A stretch of DNA of 64,000 nucleotides from contig LJIA01000002.1 in NCBI GenBank assembly GCA_001295775.1, forward strand, positions 62,001 through 126,000, read 5' to 3'. Numbering within the stretch: position 1 is the first letter of the stretch; every line of letters begins with the position of its first letter. The notes under the pieces are model-generated. The model saw nothing but the letters and a program-made list of their open reading frames with translations. It was not told the DNA's origin and made no database searches. Positions 52,602 to 64,000 of the stretch are shown piece by piece. Origin of the DNA: a beta proteobacterium AAP99. GTDB lineage: Bacteria > Pseudomonadota > Gammaproteobacteria > Burkholderiales > Burkholderiaceae_C. The position numbers and the translations under genes are program-made.

Positions 52602-52913
52602 ATGCTGTTTACCTTCCGCTCCAAGGCCTGCGCCGAGTTCTACATGCTTGGATCACATGCCACGACCCTGCTGGATCTCATCGGCAAGCCGGCTACAACC
52701 ACCGGAATCATCACGACCGATCAGCTCCCGGACGCAATTGCCGCGATTGAAGCGGCCATCGGACGGGCCCCGGCGCCGGATCGTCAGGATGACGACGAAG
52801 CTGTTCGCGAGGTGCCGCGCGAAGTCGGTCTGGCTCAACGCGCATGGCCGCTGCTGGATATGCTGCGCCGGGCCAGGGCAAAGGGCGCAGATGTGATCTG
52901 GGAATCGCGCTGA
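52602..52913 (+). CDS. DUF1840 family protein
   Basis: 103 residues beginning MLFTFRSKACAEFYMLGSHA, the DUF1840 opening, with ATTLLDLIGK next and the C-terminal QRAWPLLDMLRRARAKGADV. This family is conserved in betaproteobacteria and of unknown function. It follows the cyclase by four bases, so it is probably co-transcribed. Confidence 0.9.
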   Translation: MLFTFRSKACAEFYMLGSHATTLLDLIGKPATTTGIITTDQLPDAIAAIEAAIGRAPAPDRQDDDEAVREVPREVGLAQRAWPLLDMLRRARAKGADVIWESR

Positions 52914-53041
52914 TTGCACCCAGCGAGCGGAGCTGCGCCTGTCCTGCGGCACGGTTGCCGGGGGTGCATCCAGACTGATCTCTGCTTGTCGAAGCGAGTT
53001 GAAGCACGTAGCCTGCGCAGCTTTCCCGCCAAGGTTCAGTC

Positions 53042-53347
53042 ATGAAAGCCGCTGTCACTGTCGTGTTCTCCGCCGAGTCTCGCTTCGAGATCGAGACAGA
53101 GACCGGCCTGTCCGGCGAAGCCGGCATGGAGTGGCTGGACGAGCAGTTTGAACTGCTCGAGGCAGAACCGCTGCGCGCGTCCGGCAAGGTGCTGCTGGCC
53201 GACAAGGTGCTGGCGGTGGCGGCGGCGGCCGGGCCGCGCCGATTTGCGAACCCGGACTTCGCGCAGGCCTACGCGTCCTACAGCGTCGCAGCACTCGGAC
53301 GGCCCGTGATCAATGTGGACGTGCCCGAACTCACAGTGACGTTCTGA
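53042..53347 (+). CDS. Small conserved-looking protein, unknown function
   Basis: 101 residues, ATG at 53042. It has an acidic first half (ESRFEIETETGLSGEAGMEW) and a hydrophobic second half with VLLADKVLAVAAAAGPRRFA and SVAALGRPVINVDVPELTV. No signal peptide or known motif. Its codon use matches the neighbours, and it sits between DUF1840 and a cyclase gene, all on the plus strand. I do not recognise the family. Confidence 0.65.
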   Translation: MKAAVTVVFSAESRFEIETETGLSGEAGMEWLDEQFELLEAEPLRASGKVLLADKVLAVAAAAGPRRFANPDFAQAYASYSVAALGRPVINVDVPELTVTF

Positions 53348-53478
53348 CCCTCACGCGCACGTCTCTTGGCAATTCTTGACAATCGCAGCGGCGTGCCGCG
53401 CGCGCTTCACTGCCATTCGCTGGTTTCGACGGCCTAGACTTTCGCGCTGCCGCTTTCGGTACGTGGGTCTGGTCATCA

Positions 53479-54654
53479 ATGCTTTCTGCTCAGCAGCGTC
53501 TCGCACGTCTGCATCTTCGCGACTCCCTGCTTCTGTTCGGACTCGCAGGTCTGTGCGTCTTCCTGCTCGTGCGGGTCTGGACGATCGGCGATGAGTTGCG
53601 CAGCACCCAGCTGCGTTCTGGCGAACTGATCCGGCTCACCGAGCAGGCCCTGCTCGTCAACGCCAAGGCGGCGGCTGCCCATCAAACCGAGACCGCGTGG
53701 ATTTACGTACTGATGGACCCGGCGAGCCAGGCAGATCGTCTGGGCGCCGCTGCAGACGCGTTCTCGCTCGCGCAGGGTGAGTTCTCGGGTGCCGTGAACG
53801 GCTTGGCCGCGCAGGTCAGTTCGGATGAATGGACCGGCGTGCTCATCGCCAAGCTGCGCAGTGAGCACGGCGCATTCGTCCGCCTGCATCGCAGCATCTA
53901 CGAGCGGGTCCAGTCGGCCCCGGACCGTGATCTCACCCTGCTGCGCGCTCTGCTTGCGTCCGACGGCTTGCGCCTGTCGGAGTCCGTCAGCGCCTTGACG
54001 CAGACCCTTGCCTACAACTTCTCGCGCGAAGCCCAGCACAACCAGGACGTGCTGACCAGGCGCATCGCCGCCCTGCGCCTGCGACTTCTCGGATTCGTGT
54101 CGCTGGCGCTCATCCTCGTTGCCCTTTTGGGCGCCCTCGGTCATCGAGCCTGGCGTGCCACGTCTCGCGAAATGGAAGCACTGCACCTGAAGTCCCACAC
54201 GGATGCACTGACGCAGTTGCCCAATCGACGCAGCCTGAACCTGCGGATCCGCGAAGAGACTGCGCGCGCTCGGCGCGACGGCACCGCATTGACGGTGGCG
54301 GTCATCGATCTGGATCACTTCAAGGCCTACAACGACCTGCATGGCCATGATCGAGGCGATCAACTGCTGCGCAATGCAGCAGCCGCGTGGCGCGAACACG
54401 TGCGTCCGACGGACTTTCTTGCGCGTGTAGGCGGCGAGGAGTTTGTGCTGCTGATGGTCGACTGTGACACGTCGCAGGCCGCCGCACTGCTCGATCGTCT
54501 GCGGTTGGTCACGCCTGATGAACAGACCTTTTCCGCCGGGTTTGCGCAGTTGATGCCGGATGAGACGGCGCCCGACTGGCTCAGACGCGCAGACACGGCA
54601 CTGTATGCAGCAAAGCGCTCCGGCCGGGACCGCTTCGAGCCCGCCGCACCCTGA
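53479..54654 (+). CDS. Membrane GGDEF diguanylate cyclase 2
   Basis: 391 residues: an N-terminal helix (SLLLFGLAGLCVFLLVRVW), a periplasmic region, a second helix (RLLGFVSLALILVALLGAL) and a GGDEF domain with GGEEF in LARVGGEEFVLLMV, metal Asp in VIDLDHFKAYND and an RxxD site (RPTD). It should be active. Its stop is three bases from the stop of metH on the opposite strand. Similar in design to the cyclase at 51279. Confidence 0.92.
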   Translation: MLSAQQRLARLHLRDSLLLFGLAGLCVFLLVRVWTIGDELRSTQLRSGELIRLTEQALLVNAKAAAAHQTETAWIYVLMDPASQADRLGAAADAFSLAQGEFSGAVNGLAAQVSSDEWTGVLIAKLRSEHGAFVRLHRSIYERVQSAPDRDLTLLRALLASDGLRLSESVSALTQTLAYNFSREAQHNQDVLTRRIAALRLRLLGFVSLALILVALLGALGHRAWRATSREMEALHLKSHTDALTQLPNRRSLNLRIREETARARRDGTALTVAVIDLDHFKAYNDLHGHDRGDQLLRNAAAAWREHVRPTDFLARVGGEEFVLLMVDCDTSQAAALLDRLRLVTPDEQTFSAGFAQLMPDETAPDWLRRADTALYAAKRSGRDRFEPAAP

Positions 54655-54657
54655 GCG

Positions 54658-57399
<2,742 letters not shown>

Positions 57400-57433
57400 G
57401 CGACTCACCTGAAGATGCCAAGGGGTGGATCCA

Positions 57434-57502
57434 GATGAGCGTGGTTCTTCTGACCGCGGGCCTGACGATGTTTGACAATCGCTGCAACGCTCCCCGACGA
57501 AT
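57434..57502 (-). promoter_or_regulatory. SAH riboswitch in the metH leader
   Basis: On the minus strand: CGGGGAGCGTTGCAGCGAT, then a small loop, then ATCGTCAGGCCCG, then ACGCTC further on. This reproduces the SAH aptamer: the GAGCGYTGC segment and CAGGCYCG around a P2 stem (CGAT/ATCG) within P1 (CGGG/CCCG), with the pseudoknot GAGCGT (57487-57492) to ACGCTC (57437-57442). It is about 35 bases before metH. SAH riboswitches raise expression when SAH builds up, fitting metH. Confidence 0.82.
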
Positions 57503-57535
57503 GTGTCAGTTTAGCCTCGGCTCATCGTCCAATCC

Positions 57536-57600
57536 CGAGCAACAAAGTCCTGAAGCGCGGCCAAAATGGCTGCCTGTTCGGCCACCCGGTGTGGCATCAC
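57536..57600. other. Possible fragment related to the dispersed repeat
   Basis: GCGGCCAAAATGGCTGCC (57557-57574) resembles the GACCAAAATGGCTG hairpin tip of repeat copies E and F, but no GACAAGCGG core follows. It lies in the region between metH and the divergent TPR-like gene and may be chance. Confidence 0.3.
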
Positions 57601-57618
57601 ACCTCTCCCGGCACTCCC

Positions 57619-58761
57619 ATGCTCAAGCTGCCCGCTTTGATCGCCAGAACCCAGGCTGCCCGCCTGGCGGCGGCCGATCCGCTTGCGGCGGCGCATCTCG
57701 CCGTGGACGAAGTCGTCTTGCTCGCGCGCGCGCGCGAGGCCGCCGCTGCCCGCGCGCTGCTGCAGGCTCTGCGCGCGACCGGTGTGACTTCGCAACACGC
57801 TGCGCTGGCGCTGCGGGCGGATACCGCGGAGTGCCTCGTGCGCTACTACACGGACGACTGGGCCGGTCTGGCGGATCGATTCACCGAACTGCTCGAACAG
57901 GCACGGCGCCCGGGCGAATCCGACGTCCTCGCCGAAGTGGCGGAACATTCGGCACTATGCGGTCATGTCCTGCTGGTCCCACCGGCGCAAGGCCTGGAGC
58001 GGGCGCGGCTGGCCTGGTCCCTTGCACGACCCGGCACCGAGCCCCACCTGCGAGCTGCGTTTGCCGTCGCCCTGGCATGCGGCGCGCTGAACCGGTTTGC
58101 CGACGCCGTGGCCTGGGGCGAGCACGCGCTGGTCTGTGCCAGCCAGCTGCAGGACGAGGCCCTGCAGTCCTCGATCATGCAGGCTCTGGTCGTGCCCAAG
58201 GCCAGCGCCGCGCGTCTGGCGGACCTGCGCAATCAGCTTGATCCGGCCAGACTCACCGAAGCCCTTCGGCTGCTCCAGGGTGTACTGGGTCTCACGCAAC
58301 CGCCCGCGGCGCCGCTGTGCATCGTGCTGGCGGATCTGCTCAATGTGGCGGGCCGCCGTGCCGAAGCTCTGGACGCCCTCGATGAGGCCCTGCCGCGGCT
58401 GGACCCCGGCTACGCGCATCTGCGCCTGCTGGGCGAAGCCAACCGGGCGCTCGCGCAGGCTGGGCTGGGTCAGCACGAGACCGCCCGTGTGGGCGCAGAA
58501 GCGCTGATGCACATGACCGGCCGCAACTGGCCGAGCTTCATCGAGGCGGTCGTGGTGCACATCGGCGAGCGCATCTTCACGCTGACCGGCGACACGGCTC
58601 GCGCCGCGGACTTCAATCAGGTAGCCGCACTGGCCGTGGCTCGCCATGTCGGCGAAGTGGCCCGCCACCAGCGCGATCTGGGCGAACTCGCGGCCTTCAT
58701 TGCCGCCGGGCCGCATGCTGCAGCTCAGCGCCCGCCGGCCGCTGAGCTGCAAGGCCGCTGA
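57619..58761 (+). CDS. Solitary TPR-like protein
   Basis: About 380 residues from the ATG at 57619; the longer frame to 57472 is unsupported because it crosses the metH leader. The protein is helical throughout with repeats of paired Ala/Leu-rich helices (LAAAHLAVDEVVLLARAREA; AVAWGEHALVCASQL; LALAQAGLG-type pairs), like the N-terminal half of the TPR-HD-GYP proteins but with no output domain. No signal sequence. Divergent from metH, in front of DJ-1. Function unknown; a peptide- or protein-binding role is possible. Confidence 0.7.
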   Translation: MLKLPALIARTQAARLAAADPLAAAHLAVDEVVLLARAREAAAARALLQALRATGVTSQHAALALRADTAECLVRYYTDDWAGLADRFTELLEQARRPGESDVLAEVAEHSALCGHVLLVPPAQGLERARLAWSLARPGTEPHLRAAFAVALACGALNRFADAVAWGEHALVCASQLQDEALQSSIMQALVVPKASAARLADLRNQLDPARLTEALRLLQGVLGLTQPPAAPLCIVLADLLNVAGRRAEALDALDEALPRLDPGYAHLRLLGEANRALAQAGLGQHETARVGAEALMHMTGRNWPSFIEAVVVHIGERIFTLTGDTARAADFNQVAALAVARHVGEVARHQRDLGELAAFIAAGPHAAAQRPPAAELQGR

Positions 58762-58769
58762 GCCGCCGC

Positions 58770-59492
58770 TCAGGCGGCTGGGCGCTGGCCACCGGCCAGC
58801 GTCGCCCAGAGCGCCTGCGCTACTGCCGCGCTCGACGCCGGGTTCTGGCCAGTGATGATCACGCTGCCGGAACCTCCAACGTCCTGCGTGCAGTACGGCG
58901 CCCACGCCGCGCCGGCTTCGAAACGTGCGCCCAAGGCGCTCAGACGCGACTCCAACAGAAAGGGCACGACGTGATCGAGCCCCGCGAGCCGCTCCTCATG
59001 GTCCGTGAATGCGTTCACCCGCAAGCCGGAAACGATCGGCTGCCCGTCAGGCCGGCGTGCGCCGACCAGACCCGCAGGGCCGTGGCAGACCGCGGCAATC
59101 GGCTTGCCCGCGGCGTAGAAGGCCTCCACCAGCGGTGCCGCGCCGTCCGGCAGATCCCAGACGGTGCCGTGTCCGCCCGGCAGCAGCAGCGCGTCGAAGC
59201 TGTCGGCGCGCACTTCGGCCACTGCGGGGCTGTCCGCGAGCAAGGCGCTGTGCTCGCGCAGGAAGCGGCGCCGCGGATCGGAGTGTGGCGCATCGGCAGG
59301 CGGCAGCGACGCCGGATCCAGCGGAATGACGCCGCCGGCTACCGACGCCAGGCTGATGACAGCACCTTGCTCGGCAAGCCAGTGCATGGGTAGGGCGAGT
59401 TCTTCCAGCCACACGCCCGTGGGCTTGCCGGTGGCACCGAGCCGGGCATGTGAAGTGGTGAGCACCAGGATTCGGGGTGTCGAGGGGGTCAT
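58770..59492 (-). CDS. DJ-1/PfpI family (Hsp31-like) glutamine amidotransferase-fold protein
   Basis: 240 residues. The nucleophile elbow is AVCHGPAGLVGA with Cys at about residue 134, and the acid-base partner lies in the GGHGTVWDLPD and EERLAGLDHVVPFLLE regions. The size and the insertion SVAGGVIPLDPASLPPAD point to the Hsp31/YhbO branch, which handles glyoxal damage and stress. It is divergent from the LysR gene at 59612, probably its regulator. Reading is secure at family level. Confidence 0.88.
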   Translation of the reverse strand: MTPSTPRILVLTTSHARLGATGKPTGVWLEELALPMHWLAEQGAVISLASVAGGVIPLDPASLPPADAPHSDPRRRFLREHSALLADSPAVAEVRADSFDALLLPGGHGTVWDLPDGAAPLVEAFYAAGKPIAAVCHGPAGLVGARRPDGQPIVSGLRVNAFTDHEERLAGLDHVVPFLLESRLSALGARFEAGAAWAPYCTQDVGGSGSVIITGQNPASSAAVAQALWATLAGGQRPAA

Positions 59493-59611
59493 GAATGCGT
59501 TCCTTGAAGTTGGAGGAGGCGTGGCGTCCGGCTGGGGTCAGTGCGCCACACACGGCATTTTGGTTGTATGGTTTCGTTTGAAAAGCGATCTCACCCAACT
59601 AGGATTTTCAA

Positions 59612-60511
59612 ATGAACGTTGAAAACATCACTGACCTGAAGATCTTTGTGGAATGTGCGGAAGCCGGCAATTTGACAGGCGCTGCCGAGATCTTGCATAT
59701 CACGCCCGCTGCTGCCAGCGCCGGGCTCAAGCGTCTGGAGGCGCAGCTGGGCGTGCGCCTGCTCGAGCGCTCGACCCGCACTCAGCGCCTCACGCCCGAG
59801 GGCGAGGCCTACCTGGGCTACGCGCAGCGGGCGCTCGCCCTGCTTGCCGAGGGCGGTGCGCAGGTGTCGGAGTCGCAGCGCGAGTTGCGCGGGGCGATTC
59901 GCCTGGCTGCTCCGAGCGACCTGACGCGCCGAGTGCTGCTGCCCTGGCTGGATGCCTTCGCCGACGCGCACCCCGGCGTATCGCTGCAGCTCTCGGTGGC
60001 CGACACCCTGCATGATCTGGTGCGCGACACCGTGGACATCGCGATCCGCTATGGCGATCTGGCCGACAGCCGCCTGGTGGCCGTGAAGCTGGCGGACACC
60101 GCGCGCGTGCTGGCCGCCAGCCCGGCCTACCTGAAGCAGGCCGGCTCGCCCTCGCACCCGCGCGAGCTGAGCCAGCACGATTGCCTGAGCTTCGAGGTGG
60201 CTGGCCGCCGGCATGTGAGCTGGACGCTGGGCACTGGCGCGGGCGACACCGCCACGGTGCGCACGGACGGCAAGCGCAGTGTGGACGACGCTGACATCGC
60301 CCACCGCTGGGCGCTCGAAGGCCGCGGCATCATCTTCAAGAGCGCGCTGGATCTCGCTGCTCACTTCAAGGCCGGCGAACTCAAGCCCGTACTGCCCGAC
60401 TGGCGCGAGCCCATGCCGCTGAACGCCGTACTGCCCAGCAACCGCTTCCTGCCGGCCCGCGTGCGCGCGCTCGTGGAGGATCTGAAGACGCGTTTCGCCG
60501 CGCTTGGCTAG
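59612..60511 (+). CDS. LysR-family transcriptional regulator
   Basis: 299 residues. HTH at residues 6-65 (DLKIFVECAEAGNLTGAAEI then SAGLKRLEAQLGVRLLERST), followed by an effector domain (IRLAAPSDLTRRVLLPWLDA; VDIAIRYGDLADSRLV). It is divergent from the DJ-1 gene, with 119 bases between; the region is AT-richer than the neighbours and suits a shared promoter. A close relative in design of the LysR at 5893. Confidence 0.9.
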   Translation: MNVENITDLKIFVECAEAGNLTGAAEILHITPAAASAGLKRLEAQLGVRLLERSTRTQRLTPEGEAYLGYAQRALALLAEGGAQVSESQRELRGAIRLAAPSDLTRRVLLPWLDAFADAHPGVSLQLSVADTLHDLVRDTVDIAIRYGDLADSRLVAVKLADTARVLAASPAYLKQAGSPSHPRELSQHDCLSFEVAGRRHVSWTLGTGAGDTATVRTDGKRSVDDADIAHRWALEGRGIIFKSALDLAAHFKAGELKPVLPDWREPMPLNAVLPSNRFLPARVRALVEDLKTRFAALG

Positions 60512-60531
60512 CGTCGGGCGCGCGACGCGCC

Positions 60532-61938
60532 TCAGTCCTCCGCTTCGACGATCACCTTGAGCTTGCCGGCCTTGACGGCGGCGGCCAGCGCGGCGTGGTC
60601 TGCCTCGTTCTGGTCGGCGTAGGCGAAGGCGTGGCGCGTGATGGCTGCATCGAAGGCGTCGCCCTTGCCGATGTAGCCAGCGATCAAGGCCGGATCGCCG
60701 GCCTTGGCCTGGCTGCGCGCCATCGCGTAGCCGCAGGCCTGCGCATAGTCGGCCAAGTCGTCGGCGGAAAACTGCGTCACATCGAGCGAGGCCTTCATGT
60801 CGCGCAGCTGCCGCACATAGAACTCGGCGCCCAAGGCCTTGCTGGAGGCCCAGCCCAGAAAAATGTCGCTGGCAGCCTGACACAGGCGCTGGCCGACAAC
60901 AATGCGCTGGCCGTCATGTTCGTAGGGGCTCTGGCCCAGCCAGGGCTCAAGCACGGAGTCCGCCGCCTCCTTGAACTGCAGGAACAGCGGGTGATGGCCG
61001 TCGGCCGCAAACAGCGCGATGAAGCAGCGCCGCCCCACGCTGCCCACGCCCGGCACCTTGACGGCCACGTCCATCAGTTCGTAGCGGTCGAATAGCTCGC
61101 GGCGGTCTTCCGGCAGGCTGGCGCGGTAGTCCTCGAAGAAGATCTGGATGCTGCTTTCGAAGCGGCTGATCTCGCGTTTCGTGGCGCCCGCGTCGTGATA
61201 GACCCAGGGCGGCGCATCCTTGATGCGCATCTCCCGCCCGCTCGCGCCGTCCACCCATTCCACCGCATCGTCCACGAGGGCTCGTGAGTTCTTGCGCCGC
61301 GCCTTCTCGATGACCTGCTTCTCCTGCTTGCTCGCGCCGCCGAGCGTGAGCAGCAACTCGGCCGTGTCCTGGTAGTACCAGACCTCCAGGGTGTCCATCT
61401 GCGCGAACTCGAGCATGCGGGCGTGATAGGTGTCCAGTAGCGTGCGCACCACCCGTTCCTGCGCGCTGCGCGACAGCTGCAGTTCGCGCCCCGCAATCAC
61501 GAAGCTTGCCGCGAGGCGGCGCACGTCCCAGTCGAAAGGTCCGGGCAGGGTTTCGTCAAAGTCGTTCAGCCCGAAGAGCAATCGGCGCTCCGGGCTGGCA
61601 AACAGGCCGAAGTTAGACAGATGCGCGTCGCCGCAGAGCTGCACGGTCACGGGGCAGCGCACGCCCTGGGCGAGATCGTGCGCCATGATCGCTGCCGCGC
61701 CGCGGTAGAAGGCAAACGGGCTGGCCAGCATGCGCCCGTAGCGCACGGGCAGCAGCTCCTGCACCCGCCCCTGGTCGGACTCGCGCAGCAGCGCCAGCGG
61801 ATCGCGCTTGCCCGGCAGATGCTGCGCAAGGCTGGATCGGGGCGCCTGCTTGCGTGCCGCGCGCCCTGCGTCCATGCGCACCTGCAGGGGGCCGCGGCCA
61901 ATGAGATGGTCGGTTGTATGTTTCATGCCTTCCATCAT
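60532..61938 (-). CDS. DUF2252 family protein
   Basis: 468 residues. It contains the conserved runs LVPVRYGRML-type (LLPVRYGRMLASPFAFYRGA), VQLCGDAHLSNFGLFASPER and FGLNDFDETLPGPFDWDVRR, hallmarks of DUF2252 and of a kinase-like fold (HLSNFG and DFDE echo the catalytic and metal loops of aminoglycoside-type kinases). The function is not established. Start at ATG 61938. Convergent with the LysR gene and divergent from the DUF2520 gene. Confidence 0.9.
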   Translation of the reverse strand: MMEGMKHTTDHLIGRGPLQVRMDAGRAARKQAPRSSLAQHLPGKRDPLALLRESDQGRVQELLPVRYGRMLASPFAFYRGAAAIMAHDLAQGVRCPVTVQLCGDAHLSNFGLFASPERRLLFGLNDFDETLPGPFDWDVRRLAASFVIAGRELQLSRSAQERVVRTLLDTYHARMLEFAQMDTLEVWYYQDTAELLLTLGGASKQEKQVIEKARRKNSRALVDDAVEWVDGASGREMRIKDAPPWVYHDAGATKREISRFESSIQIFFEDYRASLPEDRRELFDRYELMDVAVKVPGVGSVGRRCFIALFAADGHHPLFLQFKEAADSVLEPWLGQSPYEHDGQRIVVGQRLCQAASDIFLGWASSKALGAEFYVRQLRDMKASLDVTQFSADDLADYAQACGYAMARSQAKAGDPALIAGYIGKGDAFDAAITRHAFAYADQNEADHAALAAAVKAGKLKVIVEAED

Positions 61939-62004
61939 GGTGGCTGAAGCAGGTTGCCGCTCTCAGGGCTTGCCCGGAGAGCGACCGTGTCCGCCGCAGG
62001 AACG

Positions 62005-62940
62005 ATGAAGGCCATGAACTCACTGATGCAATCGAACGTCCCGCAGCAACGCCTGGGATTCATCGGGGCCGGACGGGTGGCACAGACCCTGGCCCGCGCC
62101 GCGCAGCAGGCGGGCTGGACGGTGAGTCACGTGGCCAGCCGCCACGCGGAACACGCTCAGGCCCTGGCCGCTGCACTGCCCGACTGCACGGCAGACAGCG
62201 CGCCGGCGGTGGTGGCCCGCTGCGATCTCGTGCTGCTCACGGTCAGCGATGACGCGATCGCCACGGTCTGCGCAAGCCTGCCCTGGCGGGCCGGTCAGGC
62301 CGCGATCCACTGCAGCGGCGCAACCGAGGTCTCTGCCCTCGCACCCGCCGCCGCAGCTGGCGCCTCGACCGGCGGCTTTCACCCGCTCACCGTCTTCGCG
62401 GACCCGGCAGCCACGCTACCCAGCCTGCCCGGCTGCACCGTGGCGATCGAGGCCCAGGATCCGCTGAAGCGCATTCTGGAGCAACTTGCGCAGGACCTGC
62501 AGCTGCGCCCCCTCAGCCTTCCCCCTGGCGCACGGGCGCGCTACCACGCCGCCGCCCACTACGCGGGCGCCTTTCTCAATGCCCTGCTGGGCGATGCTGC
62601 GCGCCTTTGGGCCAGCTTTGGCGCCACCGAGGCGCAGATGCTCGCCGCGCTGGCCCCGCTGGCACGCAGCACCCTGAATGCAGCGCAGGCCGGGGGCCTT
62701 GCAGGCAGCCTGCCGGGCGTCGTGTCGCGCGGGGATGTCGGCACGCTGGCCAAGCACCTGCGGGCGCTGGACGATCTGCCTGAACCGGATCTCGCGGCGC
62801 TGTACCGCACGCTCGCACTGCGCACGCTGGAGACTGCACGCCGTGCCGGCCGACTGGATCCCGCACAGGTGGCCGCGATTGAAGCGCTACTGCGCTCGGA
62901 TCAGCAGCTCGTCCAGACGGGCCGTGAGTCCGTCCAGTGA
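62005..62940 (+). CDS. DUF2520/Rossmann-like dehydrogenase-like protein
   Basis: 311 residues from the ATG at 62005 (AGGAA upstream). N-terminal NAD(P) motif LGFIGAGRVAQTLARAAQ, then HCSGATEVSALAP and GGFHPLTVFADP, and a C-terminal helical domain (AAAHYAGAFLNALLGDAARL) that is the DUF2520 part. These proteins resemble pyrroline-5-carboxylate and 6-phosphogluconate-type reductases, but the reaction is unknown. Its last 54 bases overlap the end of the convergent kinase gene. Confidence 0.85.
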   Translation: MKAMNSLMQSNVPQQRLGFIGAGRVAQTLARAAQQAGWTVSHVASRHAEHAQALAAALPDCTADSAPAVVARCDLVLLTVSDDAIATVCASLPWRAGQAAIHCSGATEVSALAPAAAAGASTGGFHPLTVFADPAATLPSLPGCTVAIEAQDPLKRILEQLAQDLQLRPLSLPPGARARYHAAAHYAGAFLNALLGDAARLWASFGATEAQMLAALAPLARSTLNAAQAGGLAGSLPGVVSRGDVGTLAKHLRALDDLPEPDLAALYRTLALRTLETARRAGRLDPAQVAAIEALLRSDQQLVQTGRESVQ

Positions 62941-64000
62941 CAACGGCTTGGTCCAGAAGTCCGCAAAGCCTGCAGCCAGCGCGCGATCCCGGTCCTCGGC
63001 CATGGCGCTCGCGGTGAGCGTGACGATCGGCACGCCGTTCAACATCGGTTCACGCCGCAAGGCCTCCAGCACGCCGTAGCCATCCATATCCGGCAGATGC
63101 AGGTCAACCACGATGAGGTCCGGCGGATCGGCGATTGCCGAGCGCACGCCCTCGCTCCCGGTGGCGGCGCAGCGCAAGGCCACGTTCGGGCGCGACATCA
63201 GCAGGCCCTCGAACACTGCACGGTTCAAGGCGTTGTCCTCGATGTAGAGCACCTTGCCCTTCGCACGCTCAGCCGGTGCGGCACCCTCGGGAACGGCGCG
63301 CGCATCGGAACGCGGCGCTGCGGACGCCGGCACGCGGCGCAAGGTGAGCGTGAAGCAGGATCCCTGGCCCTCAGCGCTCTGCACATCGAGGCGTGCATCC
63401 ATCAGCTCGGCCAGCTTGCGGGTGATGACGAGACCGATGCCGACACCCTCGATGCCGGACGTCTCCATGCCCAGCCGGTCAAACGGTCGGAACAGCCGCC
63501 GCTGCTGCTCGACACTCATGCCCCTTCCGGTGTCGCGCACGGCAAGACGAATCAGCTGCTCGTCCTGGTCGATCTCGACGCGCACCTGACCGCCGGCGCG
63601 GTTGTACTTGATGGCGTTGGTGATCAGATTGGAGAGCACCTGCTTGAGTCGGGTGGCGTCCGCATGCACATGCCAGCCTGCACCGATAAGCAGGGGCAGC
63701 TCGATGCTCACACTGGCCTTCCGCGCCATGGGCTCGAGCAGTGTGCCGATCTCGCGCACGATGGCGCCCAGTTCGATCGCCGTGCACTGCACCATGCCCT
63801 GGGACGCATCGATGCGCGACAGCTCGAGCACTTCATTGATCATCTCCAGCAGATGCCAGCCTGCAGACTCGATGCTCTGCAGATGATTGCGCTGCGGCAG
63901 GCTCAGGGTCTGGGCGGGGTCATGCAGCAGCAGCTGCGAGAAGCCGAGGATGGCGTTGAGCGGTGTGCGCAGCTCATGGCTCATGCGCGACAGGAACTCG
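62887..64000 (-). CDS. Hybrid histidine kinase, partial (cut by right edge)
   Basis: The C-terminal 370 residues of a hybrid kinase; the N-terminus lies beyond the window, since the frame is open to 64000. HisKA is present ([20 protein letters not shown]), then an ATPase domain with GIGLVITRKLAELM, then a receiver with Asp in DLIVVDLHLPDMDG and Lys in DFWTKPLSLDG. It resembles the kinase at 27454 in sequence and layout. Its end overlaps the DUF2520 gene by 54 bases. Confidence 0.92.
   Translation of the reverse strand, partial: EFLSRMSHELRTPLNAILGFSQLLLHDPAQTLSLPQRNHLQSIESAGWHLLEMINEVLELSRIDASQGMVQCTAIELGAIVREIGTLLEPMARKASVSIELPLLIGAGWHVHADATRLKQVLSNLITNAIKYNRAGGQVRVEIDQDEQLIRLAVRDTGRGMSVEQQRRLFRPFDRLGMETSGIEGVGIGLVITRKLAELMDARLDVQSAEGQGSCFTLTLRRVPASAAPRSDARAVPEGAAPAERAKGKVLYIEDNALNRAVFEGLLMSRPNVALRCAATGSEGVRSAIADPPDLIVVDLHLPDMDGYGVLEALRREPMLNGVPIVTLTASAMAEDRDRALAAGFADFWTKPLSLDGLTARLDELLIRAQ

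Overview
The window is G+C-rich, densely coded DNA that reads as a betaproteobacterial chromosome, most likely Burkholderiales. The basis is the gene set: a split MetH lacking its homocysteine domain behind an SAH-type riboswitch, MetX-MetW, a TorF-like porin with GlnK-AmtB, an EIIA(Man)-HPr-EI cluster next to GshA-GshB, UbiK-ComM, DUF1840 and a histone-H1-like Lys/Ala protein. No tRNA, rRNA, CRISPR array or intact insertion sequence was seen. The assignment comes from gene content, not from a search.

Layout. 1-11.8 kb: the end of an RND efflux permease with its NodT-type outer-membrane lipoprotein, a secreted trypsin-like protease, a Bcr/CflA drug exporter, a LysR/SDR divergent pair, and a PAAR module that looks like type VI secretion cargo. 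12.0-20.6 kb: queC, two tandem 48-residue peptide genes with double-glycine leaders, two TPR-HD-GYP proteins, and a C39-peptidase ABC exporter with its HlyD adaptor. 20.8-30.3 kb: DsbB, MipA, an H1-like protein, small regulators, two hybrid histidine kinases and an RsbQ-like hydrolase coupled to one kinase. 30.5-36.9 kb: a TPR diguanylate cyclase, NnrU, a flavin-dependent halogenase and a cation/proton antiporter. 37-45.8 kb, all on the minus strand: gshA, gshB, EIIA, HPr, EI, queE, an unknown gene, queD, metX, metW, with a SAM-II-like riboswitch plus terminator ahead of metX. 45.9-48.9 kb: a nitrogen-controlled porin-glnK-amtB unit with visible NtrC and sigma-54 sites. 48.9-64 kb: ubiK-comM, two membrane diguanylate cyclases, metH with its SAH riboswitch, a solitary TPR-like protein, DJ-1/LysR, DUF2252, a DUF2520 dehydrogenase-like protein, and a further hybrid kinase cut by the right edge.

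Most interesting system. The two peptides at 12748-13104 (minus) fit the double-glycine leader rule (Leu-12, Glu-8, Leu-7, Val-4, Gly-2, Gly-1) and would release the same heptapeptide, TANVAFV. The last five codons differ between the copies in every third position yet encode the same residues. The genes lie divergent from two HD-GYP proteins whose N-terminal halves look like TPR domains, and a few kb from a C39 ABC exporter with an intact Cys-His-Asp triad. I infer a secreted-peptide circuit that may act on cyclic-di-GMP. The window also encodes three GGDEF enzymes and one TPR-only protein.

A second unexplained signal is a family of short intergenic repeats sharing the core GACAAGCGGAAA, with at least six clear copies, mostly between convergent genes. 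It falls into two subfamilies with different flanking structure.
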